Source: Ascaphus truei
Lineage: Eukaryota > Chordata > Amphibia > Anura > Ascaphidae
Direction of reading: 5' to 3'
NCBI GenBank assembly: GCA_036426205.1
Contig: CM071568.1
Span: 40,389,221 to 40,453,220, forward strand
DNA: 64,000 nt
Positions 12,365-24,044 of the stretch are shown in pieces. The position numbers were made by a program, and so were the translations under genes. Within the stretch, counting starts at the first letter, position 1. Each line of letters opens with the position of its first letter. Under the pieces are notes generated by a model. It saw only the letters and a list, made by a program, of their open reading frames with translations, ran no database searches and was not told the DNA's origin.

Positions 12365-12640
12365 GTATAGATATGATTGCAATTAAGTAAGGGGTTAAAA
12401 TTAACTTATTAACTGTACCTTGTGCAGGAGAAAGGTGAGTTGGTTAGAGTAGCCATGTGTATTAACCCTTGTTTTATATCTAAGTCACGTGCTCACTTAG
12501 ATAGTATATGGGGACAGATTGAGGGGAGATATTGTTGATTTGAGGACCTTTGCAAAGGTGAAAAGAGGGCCAGCATGTGAGTTGTGTATTAACCCTTGTC
12601 CCGTATGCAGGTCACATGCTCACAGGTGTGCCATACACTT
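12365..12640 (+). repeat. Dispersed repeat X, copy 1
   Basis: Two tandem half-units share GTGTATTAACCCTTG and (T)CAC(A/G)TGCTCAC. The segment is homologous to 46980-47115 (same strand) and, reversed, to 55075-55445, where TACGGGACAAGGGTTAATA and the CTTTGCAAAGGT-type blocks recur. It has no coding potential. Confidence 0.7.
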
Positions 12641-12757
12641 ACACATTTGATGGTGCCAGTGTGTGTTTGTCTATAAATGTTGTGGTTGTTCATATGTATG
12701 TCAGTATATCACAGTGTGAGTCATTACAGAGCATAAGGCCAATAATGTATATAATAG

Positions 12758-12795
<38 letters not shown>

Positions 12796-12796
12796 A

Positions 12797-12826
<30 letters not shown>
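12758..12826. repeat. (TA)n microsatellite
   Basis: Nearly uninterrupted TA dinucleotides. Confidence 0.95.
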
Positions 12827-12827
<1 letters not shown>

Positions 12828-13065
12828 GATATACATTGTGGCACAGTATGCTCGTATGTCCTGCTGTGAGTACTTTCTATGTTTACCAGGCTAATACAAT
12901 GCAGTCCCAAAGTCTCTGTCACAAATTTGACCTTCTGATCTCTTGTACCACTTGACTAAACATATATGTAAGATCAAGAAAATACTTGAAATTGTGCTCT
13001 GGGTGAATACACTAAAGGTATTGCAAACATTGCTATTATTAACAGAAATGCTTCATTAAACTTAC

Positions 13066-13259
13066 CAATGGTGTAGCATCTCTTGAGTTCCCCTCTCCTG
13101 GGATGGCGTTTTTGAGCATTAGTAGTATTGTTGTGTTCTTCTTCTGAAATAGTTGTCTTGGCAAGAGGTGACAGTTTACTTGTTTGTGGTACTTGTGTAT
13201 CTGTCAGAGGGTTATACTCCTGTGATGTAATGTCCACAGATTGAGACTTTTTCTTCAAC
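13066..13259 (-). CDS. oxr1: OXR1 (oxidation resistance 1) internal coding exon
   Basis: OXR1 is a TLDc-domain protein that protects against oxidative stress. This exon belongs to its N-terminal part, ahead of the LysM-like and TLDc regions. On the minus strand the exon is preceded by GTTTTCATTTCAG (13260-13272) and followed by GTAAGT (13060-13065), both good splice consensus. The 194 bp give 64 codons plus a split codon at each end. The first base completes a Trp codon (TG|G) and the last base opens the next codon. The peptide begins LKKKSQSVDI, contains TTISEEEHNNTTNAQK and ends RRGELKRCYTI, matching my memory of vertebrate OXR1 (LKKKSQSVDI ... RSELKRFYTI) in length, order and both intron phases. 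Divergence in the middle fits a non-mammal. I could not find the next exon (left) or the first exon (right), so introns here are long. Relative to human, Phe-Tyr-Thr-Ile is Cys-Tyr-Thr-Ile. Confidence 0.88.
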
Positions 13260-14297
13260 CTGAAATGAAAACAATTTTTTTTTATCAGATTATAGCAAAA
13301 TGGAATGTAACGCTCATGATTTTCACCTCCAGTTTCCAGCCAAGAGTTGTTTAACAAGTATGATTCCCACTGTGACAAAGATAATGTACTGTACCGATGA
13401 ACTAAATAGTACTATTTTAGTTCATCCTTTCAACCATGCATTTTACTGCACCAGTCAGATTATTAAAAAAACACATTATAATAAAACACAGGGGGGAGCA
13501 AATCTCACCCATGATATGTCTGGCTGGGAAGAAAATATGAATTGATGTGGTTTAAATGTAGAGTGCTAAGTTTTGAGTATCACATCTTCTGTCGAATAAA
13601 TCATTGCAGAGCATCTGTACTACATTGATAGCAGTGCTTACGGACTTCCATTTGGGAACCATAGTTTATGGAGTTAACGTAGAGCAAGTGTACTCAAGCA
13701 CTGCACTTATGCTGCATGAACTCTGGAAACTATCATTCTCAATAGGAACTCTGTAAGCACTTGCGGCTTCACAAAGGCAGTTATGCGACATTTACATACA
13801 TTGTGTAACTATTGCTGGAAGTTTAAAAAAACTGGGATTAGAATAACAGACACTACTGTACATGTATAGGATAATTCCTTTCTCCAGCCCCCTAAATAAC
13901 CTACTGTACTGGGCTAGAAGAAAATATGACCTTGTGTCACTGTGCCGAAGTATATTCTGGCCCATGACTTTCCTTGGTATGACATTGATGGAGAGTTAAA
14001 GCCTTAAAATGTCAATCACTGATGAGTTTGGTGAAGACACACCCCAAAATTAGTTGTAGCACCTCGTAAGTCTTGGCAGTTGCACACACTAGTTTTCAGG
14101 GGCAGTAGGGTGAGCTTTTTATCAGGTCTTGCCCAATCAGGCCCGGCCCTAGCTACACCACTGAAACACAGCTACTCATCATAACATGAGTGCTACAGCC
14201 GTGATCAGCAACCATGGGGGCAAGAGCAAGTCTGTAGCTGCATTTGGATATACTACTCACTAGGAAACAGCCAGGCAGATTGGATGGTTATAACATG
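13260..14297. other. Intronic sequence with an imperfect palindrome
   Basis: Imperfect inverted arms at about 13628-13675 and 13718-13766 (GCAGTGCTTACGGA... and ...CTGTAAGCACTTGC) suggest a decayed foldback element. Otherwise I see nothing. Confidence 0.5.
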
Positions 14298-15038
14298 TGC
14301 AGCCAGGCCTGGTTTTGGCTACCAGTCTGCCCTCCCAGTCATGTAAGCCCTGGTAACAGTGCAGGCAATGACAAGACCAATCCTGGGTTTTGCCCACAGA
14401 GGAAGCTTCCTTGAGTGACAGTGGAGGAGGTGGAACAAGGCCTTTGTTCTGCCCAATCCTGGGTTCAGATCTGGTACCTTCCTCCCACTGTAGTTAGGGG
14501 GCTGCACCCCTAAATTTACGCAGTTGTCTCTACCCTTGAGAGAGACAGGTAACACAGAGGGGTGTCTGCGCATTGGCATCTCCTGTTCCTCTTCCCCTTG
14601 GGGGAGAGTGATTACTATACCCCTGGCTTTACTAGAGGGACAGGGAAGAGTAAGGACTGCTTCAGGTGCCCTTGGCCAAGAGTGGAGGCCCAGGGACCAT
14701 CCTGAGGTTGGAGGCCTGTATTGAGCTGTGCTGAGCAGATATCTGTGTTATACTGTGTATGCAGGGGAATAAACAGGTTCAAGTTAACTATAACTCCTGC
14801 CTGGTGTGCTACCTTTCTAGGGGGAGTGGAGTACTACGTTACGTCTCTAGGAGATGCTTGCACACATCTGGAGTCGCTGTATCACCAGAGGTAAATATTG
14901 GTAATGTACCCCAGAAGCCTGTCCAGATGTCCCAATATCACCGGTGAACCACTCAGCATCCTGTGAGCCAACAGGTAGCATGCATCATACACCGGGTAAC
15001 AGGGGAATCTCCCAGAGGGTGAGGGAAACACTGTTACA
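14298..15038 (+). mobile_element. Solo LTR, family B-like, 4-bp TSD CATG
   Basis: The LTR is 741 bp from TGCAGCCAGG to CTGTTACA. It is flanked by CATG at 14294-14297 and 15039-15042, a 4-bp target duplication. The 5' part (GTCTGCCCT..., CTTCCTTGAGTGACAG, GGTGGAAC) matches the LTRs at 23032 and 38785. An AATAAA lies near 14768 and a donor-like CAACAG|GTAGC near 14968-14978. Confidence 0.8.
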
Positions 15039-16493
15039 CATGCTTTGTAGAAAACATATGCATTTTAAGCACTAAGTACTTCCATTGACTAAGTAATTCC
15101 TTGACTGACTCTCTAGGAAAAAAAATTATGACTTAATTGTGACCATTGAAGTCATATAAATATGTAATTATCTTGGCACCAGAGAGTCATGCACAAGTCA
15201 TGCCCTTTTCTAAATTTGTATTACACTACACATACTTGTCAATTCAGATGCTTTAAAACATTGTACTGTAAGACAAATTATGCCCAATTGCGTGCAGGAT
15301 TAAAAAAATATCTTTTTATTCAGAAACTTGGTATGAGTAATATCTGCAGATGTATTTCTTATTTCACCTCAACAGAATTGTCGCTTTTTCTTTTCATAGT
15401 CTCTCGCATGCATTTTTTTTTTTCAGATTACTATGTGACTTCTGATACCTTCATGGGCATTTGTTAGGCTGCAGGATTATAGCAGCATTATTCAAAATGG
15501 CAGAAGTCTGAAAAGATTTGCAGAGATTCCAAAATATGAGATTTATGCTGTTGTTTGACTTTTATGGTCACAAATGTGATTAAAAACCTTTTTCTCTGTG
15601 ATAAATACGTTAGTAGCTTTTATCTTCTTTTTTTTAATGTATTTTTCTACTAAACTGCCTGTATGGTATAAACCATTTGTTGTGATGGTTACTACTAGCA
15701 TTAAAATAATTATTTCAAGCAACAGATTTGAGATAAACATCAGACTGAATCTTTAGATGTTCATCTACTGATAGCTTTAAATCTATATATTGTCTTAAAT
15801 CTAGAAACGCAATAGATTGAAATTAATTCTAAGGTACATTTCAATATTGTTATTAAGATACTTAAATAAATCAACAAGTTCACACTGTTTTCCTTCCCAG
15901 GTGATGAGAATATCATCTATGTAACGGCCATGGAAGACAAGGCCCACCCCAAATAGATTATTAGGCCTTACTGATTGGTCTTTTTATTGGCCCATAAAAA
16001 GGTTTGTGTGACTTGGGGAAAACCTGGGCCCCATGGCTGTCCTACATACTTCCAAATAAAAATCTTCCTCAATCAAAAAATGATTGTGACTAAGAACAAA
16101 TTGTAGACTGGCCAAAATAAATAATGTTTGTATTTTGTTTAGGAGGCAAATCCTGAATCCAAGAAATGTTGTACTGCTTTGATTCCTATTTCATGATTAA
16201 TATGTGTACAGTGACTGTGCGTCACAGGTGGCCCATAGATAAATATATTTCTGCACAAAATATTTGTAATCAATCTTACGTATAGTATCTTTAAGATATG
16301 ATTTTAACTGAAGAACATGTTTCTGTAAAATGAAATCAACATATTGAGACATTGAAATCAACATATTGTCATTGAGTTGATCGCAAAAATGATGGACTTA
16401 CCAGGTGAATTCATCTTACTATATATTTCTGAAATCACTGTATGCCTGTCTGTCTGTCCTCTGTCCCTAGGGGAAATCGCATTGGAGCTTTGG
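15039..16493. other. No gene seen
   Basis: AT-rich sequence with no recognisable exon or repeat boundary. Confidence 0.45.
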
Positions 16494-16580
16494 TCCGTCA
16501 CTCCGCCTCAGGCCAATGAGATGGCTCCCTTGGCCTGCCCGCCCCCGCACACCTCTCATTGGCCTGAGGCGGAGTGATGG
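16494..16580. repeat. Short perfect-stem hairpin
   Basis: Arms TCCGTCACTCCGCCTCAGGC... at 16494-16521 and the mirror GCCTGAGGCGGAGTGATGG ending at 16580 form a stem of about 27 bp around a C-rich loop. A (CA)n run follows directly. Confidence 0.8.
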
Positions 16581-16588
16581 GCCAAAGG

Positions 16589-16589
<1 letters not shown>

Positions 16590-16636
<47 letters not shown>
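16590..16636 (+). repeat. (CA)n microsatellite
   Basis: About 23 uninterrupted CA units. Confidence 0.98.
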
Positions 16637-16638
<2 letters not shown>

Positions 16639-16839
16639 ATATTGATATTGAATTATAATTCCTCCACCGTTATCAGCCGACCTTATAAACTATATTTGAC
16701 ATTTCCTGTAATTCATGCAGGCATATAAATTCACCCGGTGTCAAAAAAATTCTATAACCCTTCCTATCTCTACACATATAAAGAAATCCTTCACCACTAT
16801 TGCATAAAATGTGTCAGTAAAATTATCTATATCCCTCTA

Positions 16840-17480
16840 GGGGCTGGAACAATGCAGTTAGGGTGCTTTCCAGTCCACAGAGAATTAAGTTCTCAAAGAG
16901 AAGCAAGCATTAGCTTTTAACTAATGGACTTAATCAGACTCCTTGAGTGAACACGGAAGTGGTTTAAAAGACGGACTGAAAGCTGCTATGCTGAGAGACT
17001 GTTTTCCCCAGAGAAGGGGGAAGATAGAAGTGCTCCCCAACTGCAGAAGCTGGTTACAGAGGAACTTACAGAGGAGTTTCTCTGGGCTCAAGTGGGGGCT
17101 GAGTTCCCCAAAGAAGAAGGACGACAAGGCCGTGCTGAAGCAGGGATGTCTGCTCCAAAAAAAAAGGACTAAGATAAGCAAAACCCTTATTATTGTATGC
17201 AGAGACTGTGTTAAACTGTGGCATATGCCAGGGCATGTTTTTGGCTTGGGAACACGCTTAGCTGGCCATACAGTTAGTGAGGGCGAAAGCTATGGTGTAG
17301 TTAGCTTTCCCTAAAGGGAATAGGTGTTTATTTTCTATGATTTAGCTTTCTTAAAGGGACGGTGGGCCTGGTATATGATTTAATCCCTGTAAATAAAACC
17401 CCTGCAGTTAGACGTTATACAGTGTTTCTGGCCTTAAATTGGGACAAAAAAGAGACTGCAACGTGGTCTGGACATCACAA
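16840..17480 (+). mobile_element. LTR-like segment (low confidence)
   Basis: The segment is GC-richer than its flanks and has an AATAAA at about 17393 followed by a U5-like stretch, as in an LTR. A 123-codon open stretch covers 16943-17314. I could not fix the termini or find a target duplication. Confidence 0.35.
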
Positions 17481-17658
17481 TATATAATATACATACACAG
17501 TTGTGTGAAAAAGAAAGTACACCCTCTTTGAATTTTATGGTTTTACATTATAGGACATAATAACAATCATCTGTTCCTTAGCAGGTCTTAAAATTAGGTA
17601 AATACAACCTCAGATGAACAACAACACATGACATATTACACCGTGTTATGATTTAACA

Positions 17659-18019
17659 AACTTGCGCAAACTTTTTGAGCTGCGGTCCCCTTCCTGGGAG
17701 CTGCAGCGTTCGCGCCCCCTCCCGATGGCTCAGCGTCAAATGACATCGCAGATCATATGATGCCATGTCACTTGACTCTACCGCGGCATTTGAAGTGTTG
17801 CCATGGTGACGCGTGATGTGACATGATGTGTTGCCATGGTGACGCGTCGCCAAAGACCCGGCTGGCAGCAGGTAAGTGAGTTACAGAGGCTGCACGCCTC
17901 CCTGGCATTTAATTTAAATGCTGTACGGAAGAGCGCGGGGCCTCTGTAACCGCCCACGCCCCAACTACAAATTATCCTGCCCCCCCTGGGTGGCACACCC
18001 CCCAATTTGCACACCGCTG
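17659..18019. mobile_element. hAT-like MITE with imperfect 8-bp TSD
   Basis: The left end AACTTGCGCAAACT and the reverse complement of the right end (CAGCGGTGTGCAAATT) are related terminal inverted repeats. Flanks ATTTAACA (17651-17658) and ATCTAACA (18020-18027) match at 7 of 8 positions. The interior is GC-rich and contains two copies of GTTGCCATGGTGACGCGT. Confidence 0.65.
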
Positions 18020-18507
18020 ATCTAACATAGTACTCCGTTCTCTCTTGAAATCCTCATCACTATTAAAAGTCTTAGATTAGTCTTAGATTAATTTTGTCTA
18101 GATACTGTTGCAATAGGGGAATATGCCACCATTATTTCATCTCATCCTTACGTACAATTTCCAATGTAAGGAATTGGGTCAGATGCAAGATTCCGTCATC
18201 AGGAATATTACAAAATTAATTTCTAGATAAGGGCTATGATCTCAAATTAATTCATCCTTTCATTAAAGCAAAATTGATAGTCAGATTGTCACTTTTATAA
18301 AAATCTACAAACAATTCTAACTATGATAAATCAACTATGTTTATTACCAGGTTTAATAAGTCAGCCCAGGATATAAGAAATATATTGAATAAGAACAGGG
18401 ACATTTTAACCTGCAATCCTGTTTTCAAATTTCAGCTACTCCAAATACAGTATTATCTTATGCACCAAGTATGCATCCAAATATGCACCAAGCATATATA
18501 CTGTAAA

Positions 18508-18775
18508 GTAGCTACTGTCCCGGCCAGCTTTATTCTAAAGCTTGCCGGGTTAAATGCGGGCCAACCGCGTGGCTTGTCTCCGATTTGAAGCGGAGTTTCC
18601 CGCGCGGCGGCCGCTTCAATAGATAAGCGCTAATGGCGCTTATTATTGAAAGCGCCCGAGGTGCGGGAAAACCGTCCGAAAACGGCCGAAGATAGCCACG
18701 CGCCGCCCGCGGGTTAAAAATACCCGCGGAGGCAGCCGCTTTAGATTAAAGCTGGCCGCCACTGTACAGCTATTT
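18508..18775. mobile_element. GC-rich palindromic MITE
   Basis: The ends CCGGCCAGCTTTATTCTAAAGC and GCTTTAGATTAAAGCTGGCCG are inverted copies. The interior is strongly GC-rich (GCGGCCGCTTC..., CCCGCGGGTT) inside AT-rich flanks. No clear target duplication was seen. Confidence 0.7.
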
Positions 18776-19489
18776 AAAATAAAATGGTAATTTGCACTGA
18801 CAAATCCAAACCAAACAGTAATTATAAATGTGGGAATAACATATGCAATAAGGAAGTTTCAGAGCACTCGCATAGACTTGTGTAAATTGTATTTATTATG
18901 AAAAATGGTCAACATTTCGGTCCCAACCTGGAATAACATATGCACCACGTGCAATCACATTTTGGATAAAAGAGGTAGACGTATTTTCTTCATTTGTTAT
19001 TGGTGAAATTTGTCCAATGAAAGGGTGTATTAATTACAATACTGTACCTCCTATGTGGTGTATATGCTCACATGCATTTGAAGGCTCCAATACAGGGAGA
19101 GCCACATATTCTCTCAATACTCATGGAATATCGAAACATTTTTTAAATCATGAAGACTGAAACCCCAGTGGTCTTGCTGTCATGGGTCTTGAGCATGTCC
19201 CCCTTCAATCATTTAGGAGGGGTTAGATTCAAGACCCTATGCAGATAGGAGTCCTTCGATTTACAATATGGCAACAATGGCACCTGGTGGGCTACATGAA
19301 ACCGCAGATGTCAATGTTTTCACATAGATATTTACTTCTGGTAATTGTCTGCTTTTTCTTAATAATTTTATTATTTGTTTAAGATTTTTTAAGTGCTATA
19401 GATCATCAAATGCGTTTTGAAATGTTTATATCTGGATGTGTGTCTTTCTGTGTGTGCCTCTCTCTGTGTGTGCTCCTGCGCATTGTATT
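18776..19489. other. No gene seen
   Basis: AT-rich sequence without a supported feature. Confidence 0.45.
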
Positions 19490-20140
19490 GTATGTCTTTA
19501 TTTACACAGCGCCAAAAGTGTACTCAGCGCTTCACAAAGAATACAGTACAGGGAATTATAATTATACAATAAGTGCAGTAAAATAAGACAATAGGAAAGG
19601 AAATTCCTGCCACGAAGAGCTTACAATCTAAGAGGTTTAATGGGAAACTTACAGAGACAGCAGGTGAGGGAGTAAGTGCTATAGATGGTAGTGCTTGGTC
19701 ACAATGGGTGGTAGGAGTGACTGAGTGTGGGACATTAGCCATGAGGGCAGGCTATTGGGATGCTTGATTTGTGGGGTAAAATTTAAGGAAGGTCAGTGTT
19801 AAATGAAAAGTTTAACACCATTTACAGAGGAAGAGGTGGCAGGGAGGCATGAGTGAGATCAGGTGTGTATGTCTGGCTTCAGGCTTAGGGAAGATCCCCA
19901 GCAGCAGGAAGGAGTAGATAGAGGGTGTGAATAGAGGATTTGTGTGGGTGTTTTTTATTGAGGGGTAAAGAAGTTGTTGGAAGAGAGGTGTATAAATAAT
20001 GGTGCAGTGGAGAGTGGAGATGTTGTAGAGAACAGAAATGCTCACAAAGGAGTGAGGAAACAGTAAACAGAAAAAGAAATAGGGAGGGCGTAGTGAGATG
20101 CAGGAGGAGAGAGTTCCAAGGTACTGGAGGATAAAAGTGT
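19490..20140 (-). mobile_element. L2-like non-LTR retrotransposon 3' region
   Basis: On the minus strand this aligns with 36828-37530 (plus). Shared blocks include GACCAAGCACT, AGATTGTAAGCTC and a terminal GCGCTGTGTAAATAAAGA followed by a short ATA-rich tail. No reverse-transcriptase motif is retained in this piece. Confidence 0.7.
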
Positions 20141-20404
20141 ACAAATAAATCACAGATTTTAAAAGTTAATGTCTAACATTGGCAACATTGTAATGCAGAG
20201 TCCAGATGTTCCTCCAATCTTCACCTCCAAAATTAACTCTTGTAGACACTTTTGATGTACACTTATGATGTGACGCTTTTGATGCTACACAGCCTTATGG
20301 CTAAACAGCCATGCTACAGTGACTTAAGTACCCTATTCACATGCATTTGACTAACACTTAAGGGAGGGGTTTGTCTAGTCAACTCATACTTACAAAATAG
20401 TTAA

Positions 20405-20690
20405 TTAGATTATCGTTTCTCTCTCAATTGATAGGAATCAGCTCACAAACATACCCCAAAAGCCAATTAAATCTTAATTTCTCTGGTTGGTAGAATGCAG
20501 CTCAATGACACATACCCCAAAGCAATAAATCTTATTTCTCTGGCGGTATGGTAAAAGCAGCTCAATGACACTACCCAAAAAGCCAATTTAATTTCTCTGG
20601 TTGGTAGAATGCAGCTCAATGACACATACCCCAAAAGCCAATTAAATCTTAATTTCTCTGGTTGGTAGAATGCGCGCAATGAAGACTGGT
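20405..20690 (+). repeat. Minisatellite, unit about 65-70 bp, 4 copies
   Basis: Four successive copies of a unit containing CAGCTCAATGACACATACCC and TTAATTTCTCTGGTTGGTAG. The third copy differs mainly by small indels. The long minus-strand open frame here is only the repeat read in one phase. Confidence 0.85.
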
Positions 20691-21786
20691 GCACATGTGC
20701 ACCAAGCCAGCGGCTGCTGCGCATGAGCCCTGAGCTGGCGGCTGCTCCGCCGGCTGACTCAGTGCATGTGCGGGACCCATTGGCTGCCACTGCGCATGAG
20801 TGAGAAGTAATTATCCAGCCTTCTTCCTCTGTTTATACGCGGCCTAACGGATCCACGATGTGTCTGCGCATGCGCGGCCCTTGTGTGGTCATGCGCAATA
20901 CAGTACTTCCGCGACAATTTTCATCCCCATGAAGGAGATTTGCAGCAATGGAATTTTTTAAGTGCCAGGTAAGAAGTTTCACTTTAATAGGCAGGGGACA
21001 ATTATTGTTAAGTAAAATAACAGGAGAAACCAAGGTAAGCTGCAAGGGACTGCAGTACTACATGCAACAGCAATAATAGCAAAAGACAAAATAATAAACA
21101 GAGGGGCAAAATAGTGCAAAGGACATACAAGACAAAAAATAAGAAGGTACCCGAATGTCTGCAGAACTAGGAGCCAGAGTGAAGAGGAACAAGGAAAGAT
21201 GCAGCACTAGGGAACAAAGATTTGATAAAGTGCCAATTGTGCACGAAACGCGTAAGAGTGTTTTTTTATCCCTCTGTCTTTTGCTATGTGCCAATAAGCT
21301 ACATTTATTTCACTGTCAGTAATTCAGCCCTGAAGCCTTTCATTGCATTGTGCACCGCTACTTTTCCCCCCACTGCTGATTATTCCACATAGAGCTGGAG
21401 CACGGCAACAGAAGTGTGTGAGTACCTAAAACCAGTCCCTTTTTAAAAGGAAAATGGCTTATATTGTCAAGCACTGTGGACTATATTGACTTTATATATT
21501 GTGTGTACTACAAAAGACATTATCTAAAGGAGAGACACATATATCATCTTTAAGTCTCTCCCCATGGGGGTTAGACTGTCTCTTATTATTAATACTATAT
21601 ATACTGTTGTCACACACCACCTCAATCAAAATCAATACTTCCCATCTAGAGCCTTCCTAATTGAATGTGGACTTTTTTTTAATTTCTTTGCACAAACAGT
21701 CTCTTCTACATATATTCAAGAAACTGTACAAAGATTTTTTGATGCACTGTTTTTGGACTATGCCCCGTTTTTTCTTTATGTGTGAG
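20691..21786. other. No gene seen; remnant of a foldback element
   Basis: At 21216-21251 the minus strand reads ACGCGTTTCGTGC...GCACTTTATCAAA, like the centre of the foldback at 23756-24044. No second arm is present. The rest is unexplained. Confidence 0.45.
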
Positions 21787-22490
21787 TCGGGGGGGGGGGG
21801 GGGGGGGGAAGGGAGGACGGGGAAGCTGTGTGTGTATATTGGGAGGAGCTGGTGTGTGTCTTCGGGGGAGCTGTGTGTGTGTCTGTGGGTGGGGAGATGT
21901 GTGTGTGTCTTGGTGGGGGGAGCTGTGTGTGTGTCTTGAGGTGGGGAACTGTGTGTCTTGAGGGGGAGCTTTGTGTGACTTGGGGGGAGCTGTGTGTGTG
22001 TCTTGGGGGTGGGGAGCTGAGTGTGTGTGTCTTGGTGGGGGGAGCTGTGTGTGTGTGTGTCTTGGGGGGAGCTGTATGTGTGTCTCAAGGGGAAGCTATG
22101 TGTGTCTCGGGGGGAGCTGTGTGTGTGTCTTGATAGGGGAGCTGTGTGTTTGTCTTGGTTGGGGGAGCTGTGTGTGTCGGGGTGGGGGAGCTGTATGTGT
22201 GACTTGGTTGGGGAGCTGTGTGTGTCGGGGTGGGGAGATGTGTTGTGTCTTGGGGGGAGCTGTGTTTGTCTTGGGGGGAGCAGTGTGTGTCGGTGCAGGG
22301 AGCAGTATGTGTGTCTTGGGGGGGAGCAGTGTGTGTGTCTTGGGGGGGAGCTGTGCGTGTGTCTTGGGGGGAGCTGTGTGTGTGTTTTGGGGAGAGCTGC
22401 GTGTGTGTCTTGGGGGAGAGCTGCGTGTGTTTCATGGGGGGAGGTATGTGTGAGGGGGGGGGGAGTATGGTGTGAGGGGGGGGGTGAGCA
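21787..22490 (+). repeat. G- and GT-rich minisatellite
   Basis: A run of about 19 G (from 21789) leads into more than 20 variants of a 24-31 bp unit reading GGGGGGAGCTGTGTGTGTGTCTT. All six frames are open over long stretches because of the repeat, so the ORFs are not genes. Confidence 0.95.
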
Positions 22491-23031
22491 CATATAAGTG
22501 AGTGACCGAAAGAGGATGTGTGAGAAAGGTGCAGGAGTCAGAGGGGTAAGAAGAGGGGGTAAGAGTTGGGGTAAGTGATAGAGAGGAGGATGGAGAGAGA
22601 GAGAGAGAGAGAAGGGGTGTGTGAGTGAGAGATGATTAATAAATAATGTTGTATTTTGTCCTGGTTTGTCACTTTAATTATGCATCTTGAATTCGTTATA
22701 GTTCAATGATAAATAGGTTATGTAATTTATAAACTCGCGTTCTACTTGATGCTGTTGAGGGATTTTTTTCATTATCAGCAGCATTGAGGCACACCTTGAC
22801 ATTTTGGGGTGCTTATAAAGACGTGGTACAGCAGGCAGCTAGTCTTTATTATTTGATTATTTTTATTGGGGAATTGATGACTTGAATTACCATCAAGTGA
22901 TACAATTACACATTTATGTTATTTAATTTTGTTGAATCCCTGCAATGAACTGACCAAAAAATATGAAAACACACAAGTAGAGATTACTAAAAATGGATGC
23001 TGCTTTAAATTACTTAACATCTGTAGCCATG
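22491..23031. other. No gene seen; GA microsatellite
   Basis: A short (GA)n run sits near 22592-22612. The rest is AT-rich sequence without support for a feature. Confidence 0.5.
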
Positions 23032-23702
23032 CCAGTCCTGGCTACTTGTCTGCCCTGCCTGCCATGTCAGGCTTAGTAAGTCCAAAGCATTGTCAGGCAT
23101 AATCCTTGGTTTTCCCTACCCTAAGGCAGCCTCCCTGAGTGACAGGGTGGAGGTGGAACTTGGTCTATGTGCAGCCAATCCGGTGCAGGCCCGTACTAGA
23201 GAGGAAGCCATTCCAAATTATAGTCAGTTCTAGTCTCTCCCTCAAAGGATTGGGACGGGCCCTCAGCCCCCTTAGGGAGCTGAAGAGAAATACCACGCAG
23301 GCTGGAGAGGCATCAGATATGATAGAGAGCCCAGGTACATCCAGAAGCTTGGGATCTGACACCAGTGAATACATCGCTGTAATATCATCTGCAGTGGATG
23401 AATAAAGAAGACCCTGTTTTATATACCCCTGCCCAAATCTACAGTCTACTGGGTGGGGGTATGCACAATGTGTTTCACAGTGGGGACTGTCTCCAGCTAA
23501 GCTGGAGCCTGCTGTGAATGGAGGCACTTGCACCTGAGAAGAACACAGCCTGATGACTACCAAAAGACTGTCCTGTTCCCCACAACATCACGGAAGCTCA
23601 GCATCTCCTGGAACCCAACAGGTACTAAGCATTTCACTACCGGTAGCAAGGGCAAAATCTCCTGGAGGGGGGGGGGGGGGGGGGGGGGGAAGCAGCGCTA
23701 CA
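23032..23702 (+). mobile_element. 5' LTR of family B
   Basis: The LTR is 671 bp, from TGTAGCCATGCC to GCGCTACA. AATAAA lies near 23401, a U5 motif variant TGGAGGCACTTGCACC at 23519-23534, and a donor-like CAACAG|GTACT near 23617-23626. It is followed by a primer-binding site, so this is a 5' LTR whose element is truncated soon after. A G-run of about 21 precedes the LTR end. Confidence 0.8.
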
Positions 23703-23704
23703 AT

Positions 23705-23722
23705 TGGAGGCCCTGCTGAGAT
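23705..23722 (+). other. Primer-binding site of family B
   Basis: TGGAGGCCCTGCTGAGAT starts two bases after the LTR end. TGGAGGC with a following GAGAT resembles the complement of a vertebrate tRNA-Thr 3' end. The tRNA assignment is from memory. Confidence 0.6.
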
Positions 23723-23755
23723 TCAGCAACAGGGCAGGCTTTCACTGCAGTGCAG

Positions 23756-24044
23756 GTAGAAAAACGGCAGTGCACTGCCAAAGGACCAGGAGGAGGCTCA
23801 CGGTTGCAACAGCAAAAATATTTATTGCATAAAAAGATTGGACTAAATGTCCCCCCTAGCCACAGCAATAGTCCATCAACGCGTTTCGGGCTCTATGCCC
23901 TTTATCAAGCCCGAAACGCTTTGGTGGACTATTGCTGTGGCTAGGGGGGAAATTAGTCCAATCTTTTTATGCAATAAATATTTTTGCTGTTGCAACCGTG
24001 AGCCTCCTCCTGGTCTTCTTGGCAGTGCACTGCCGTGTTTCTAC
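23756..24044. mobile_element. Long palindromic foldback element
   Basis: Arms of about 136 bp, 23756-23891 and 23909-24044, are near-perfect inverted copies around a 17-nt centre (TCTATGCCCTTTATCAA). The arm tips at the centre read ACGCGTTTCGGGC. It is inserted just inside the family B element. Confidence 0.92.

Noticed and set aside
17870..17880. GCAG|GTAAGTGAG, a consensus splice donor
   Set aside because: It is inside a hAT-like miniature element with no coding exon upstream.
21657..22497. Long open frames on both strands (up to 278 codons)
   Set aside because: They are translations of the G/GT minisatellite and change product with each frame.
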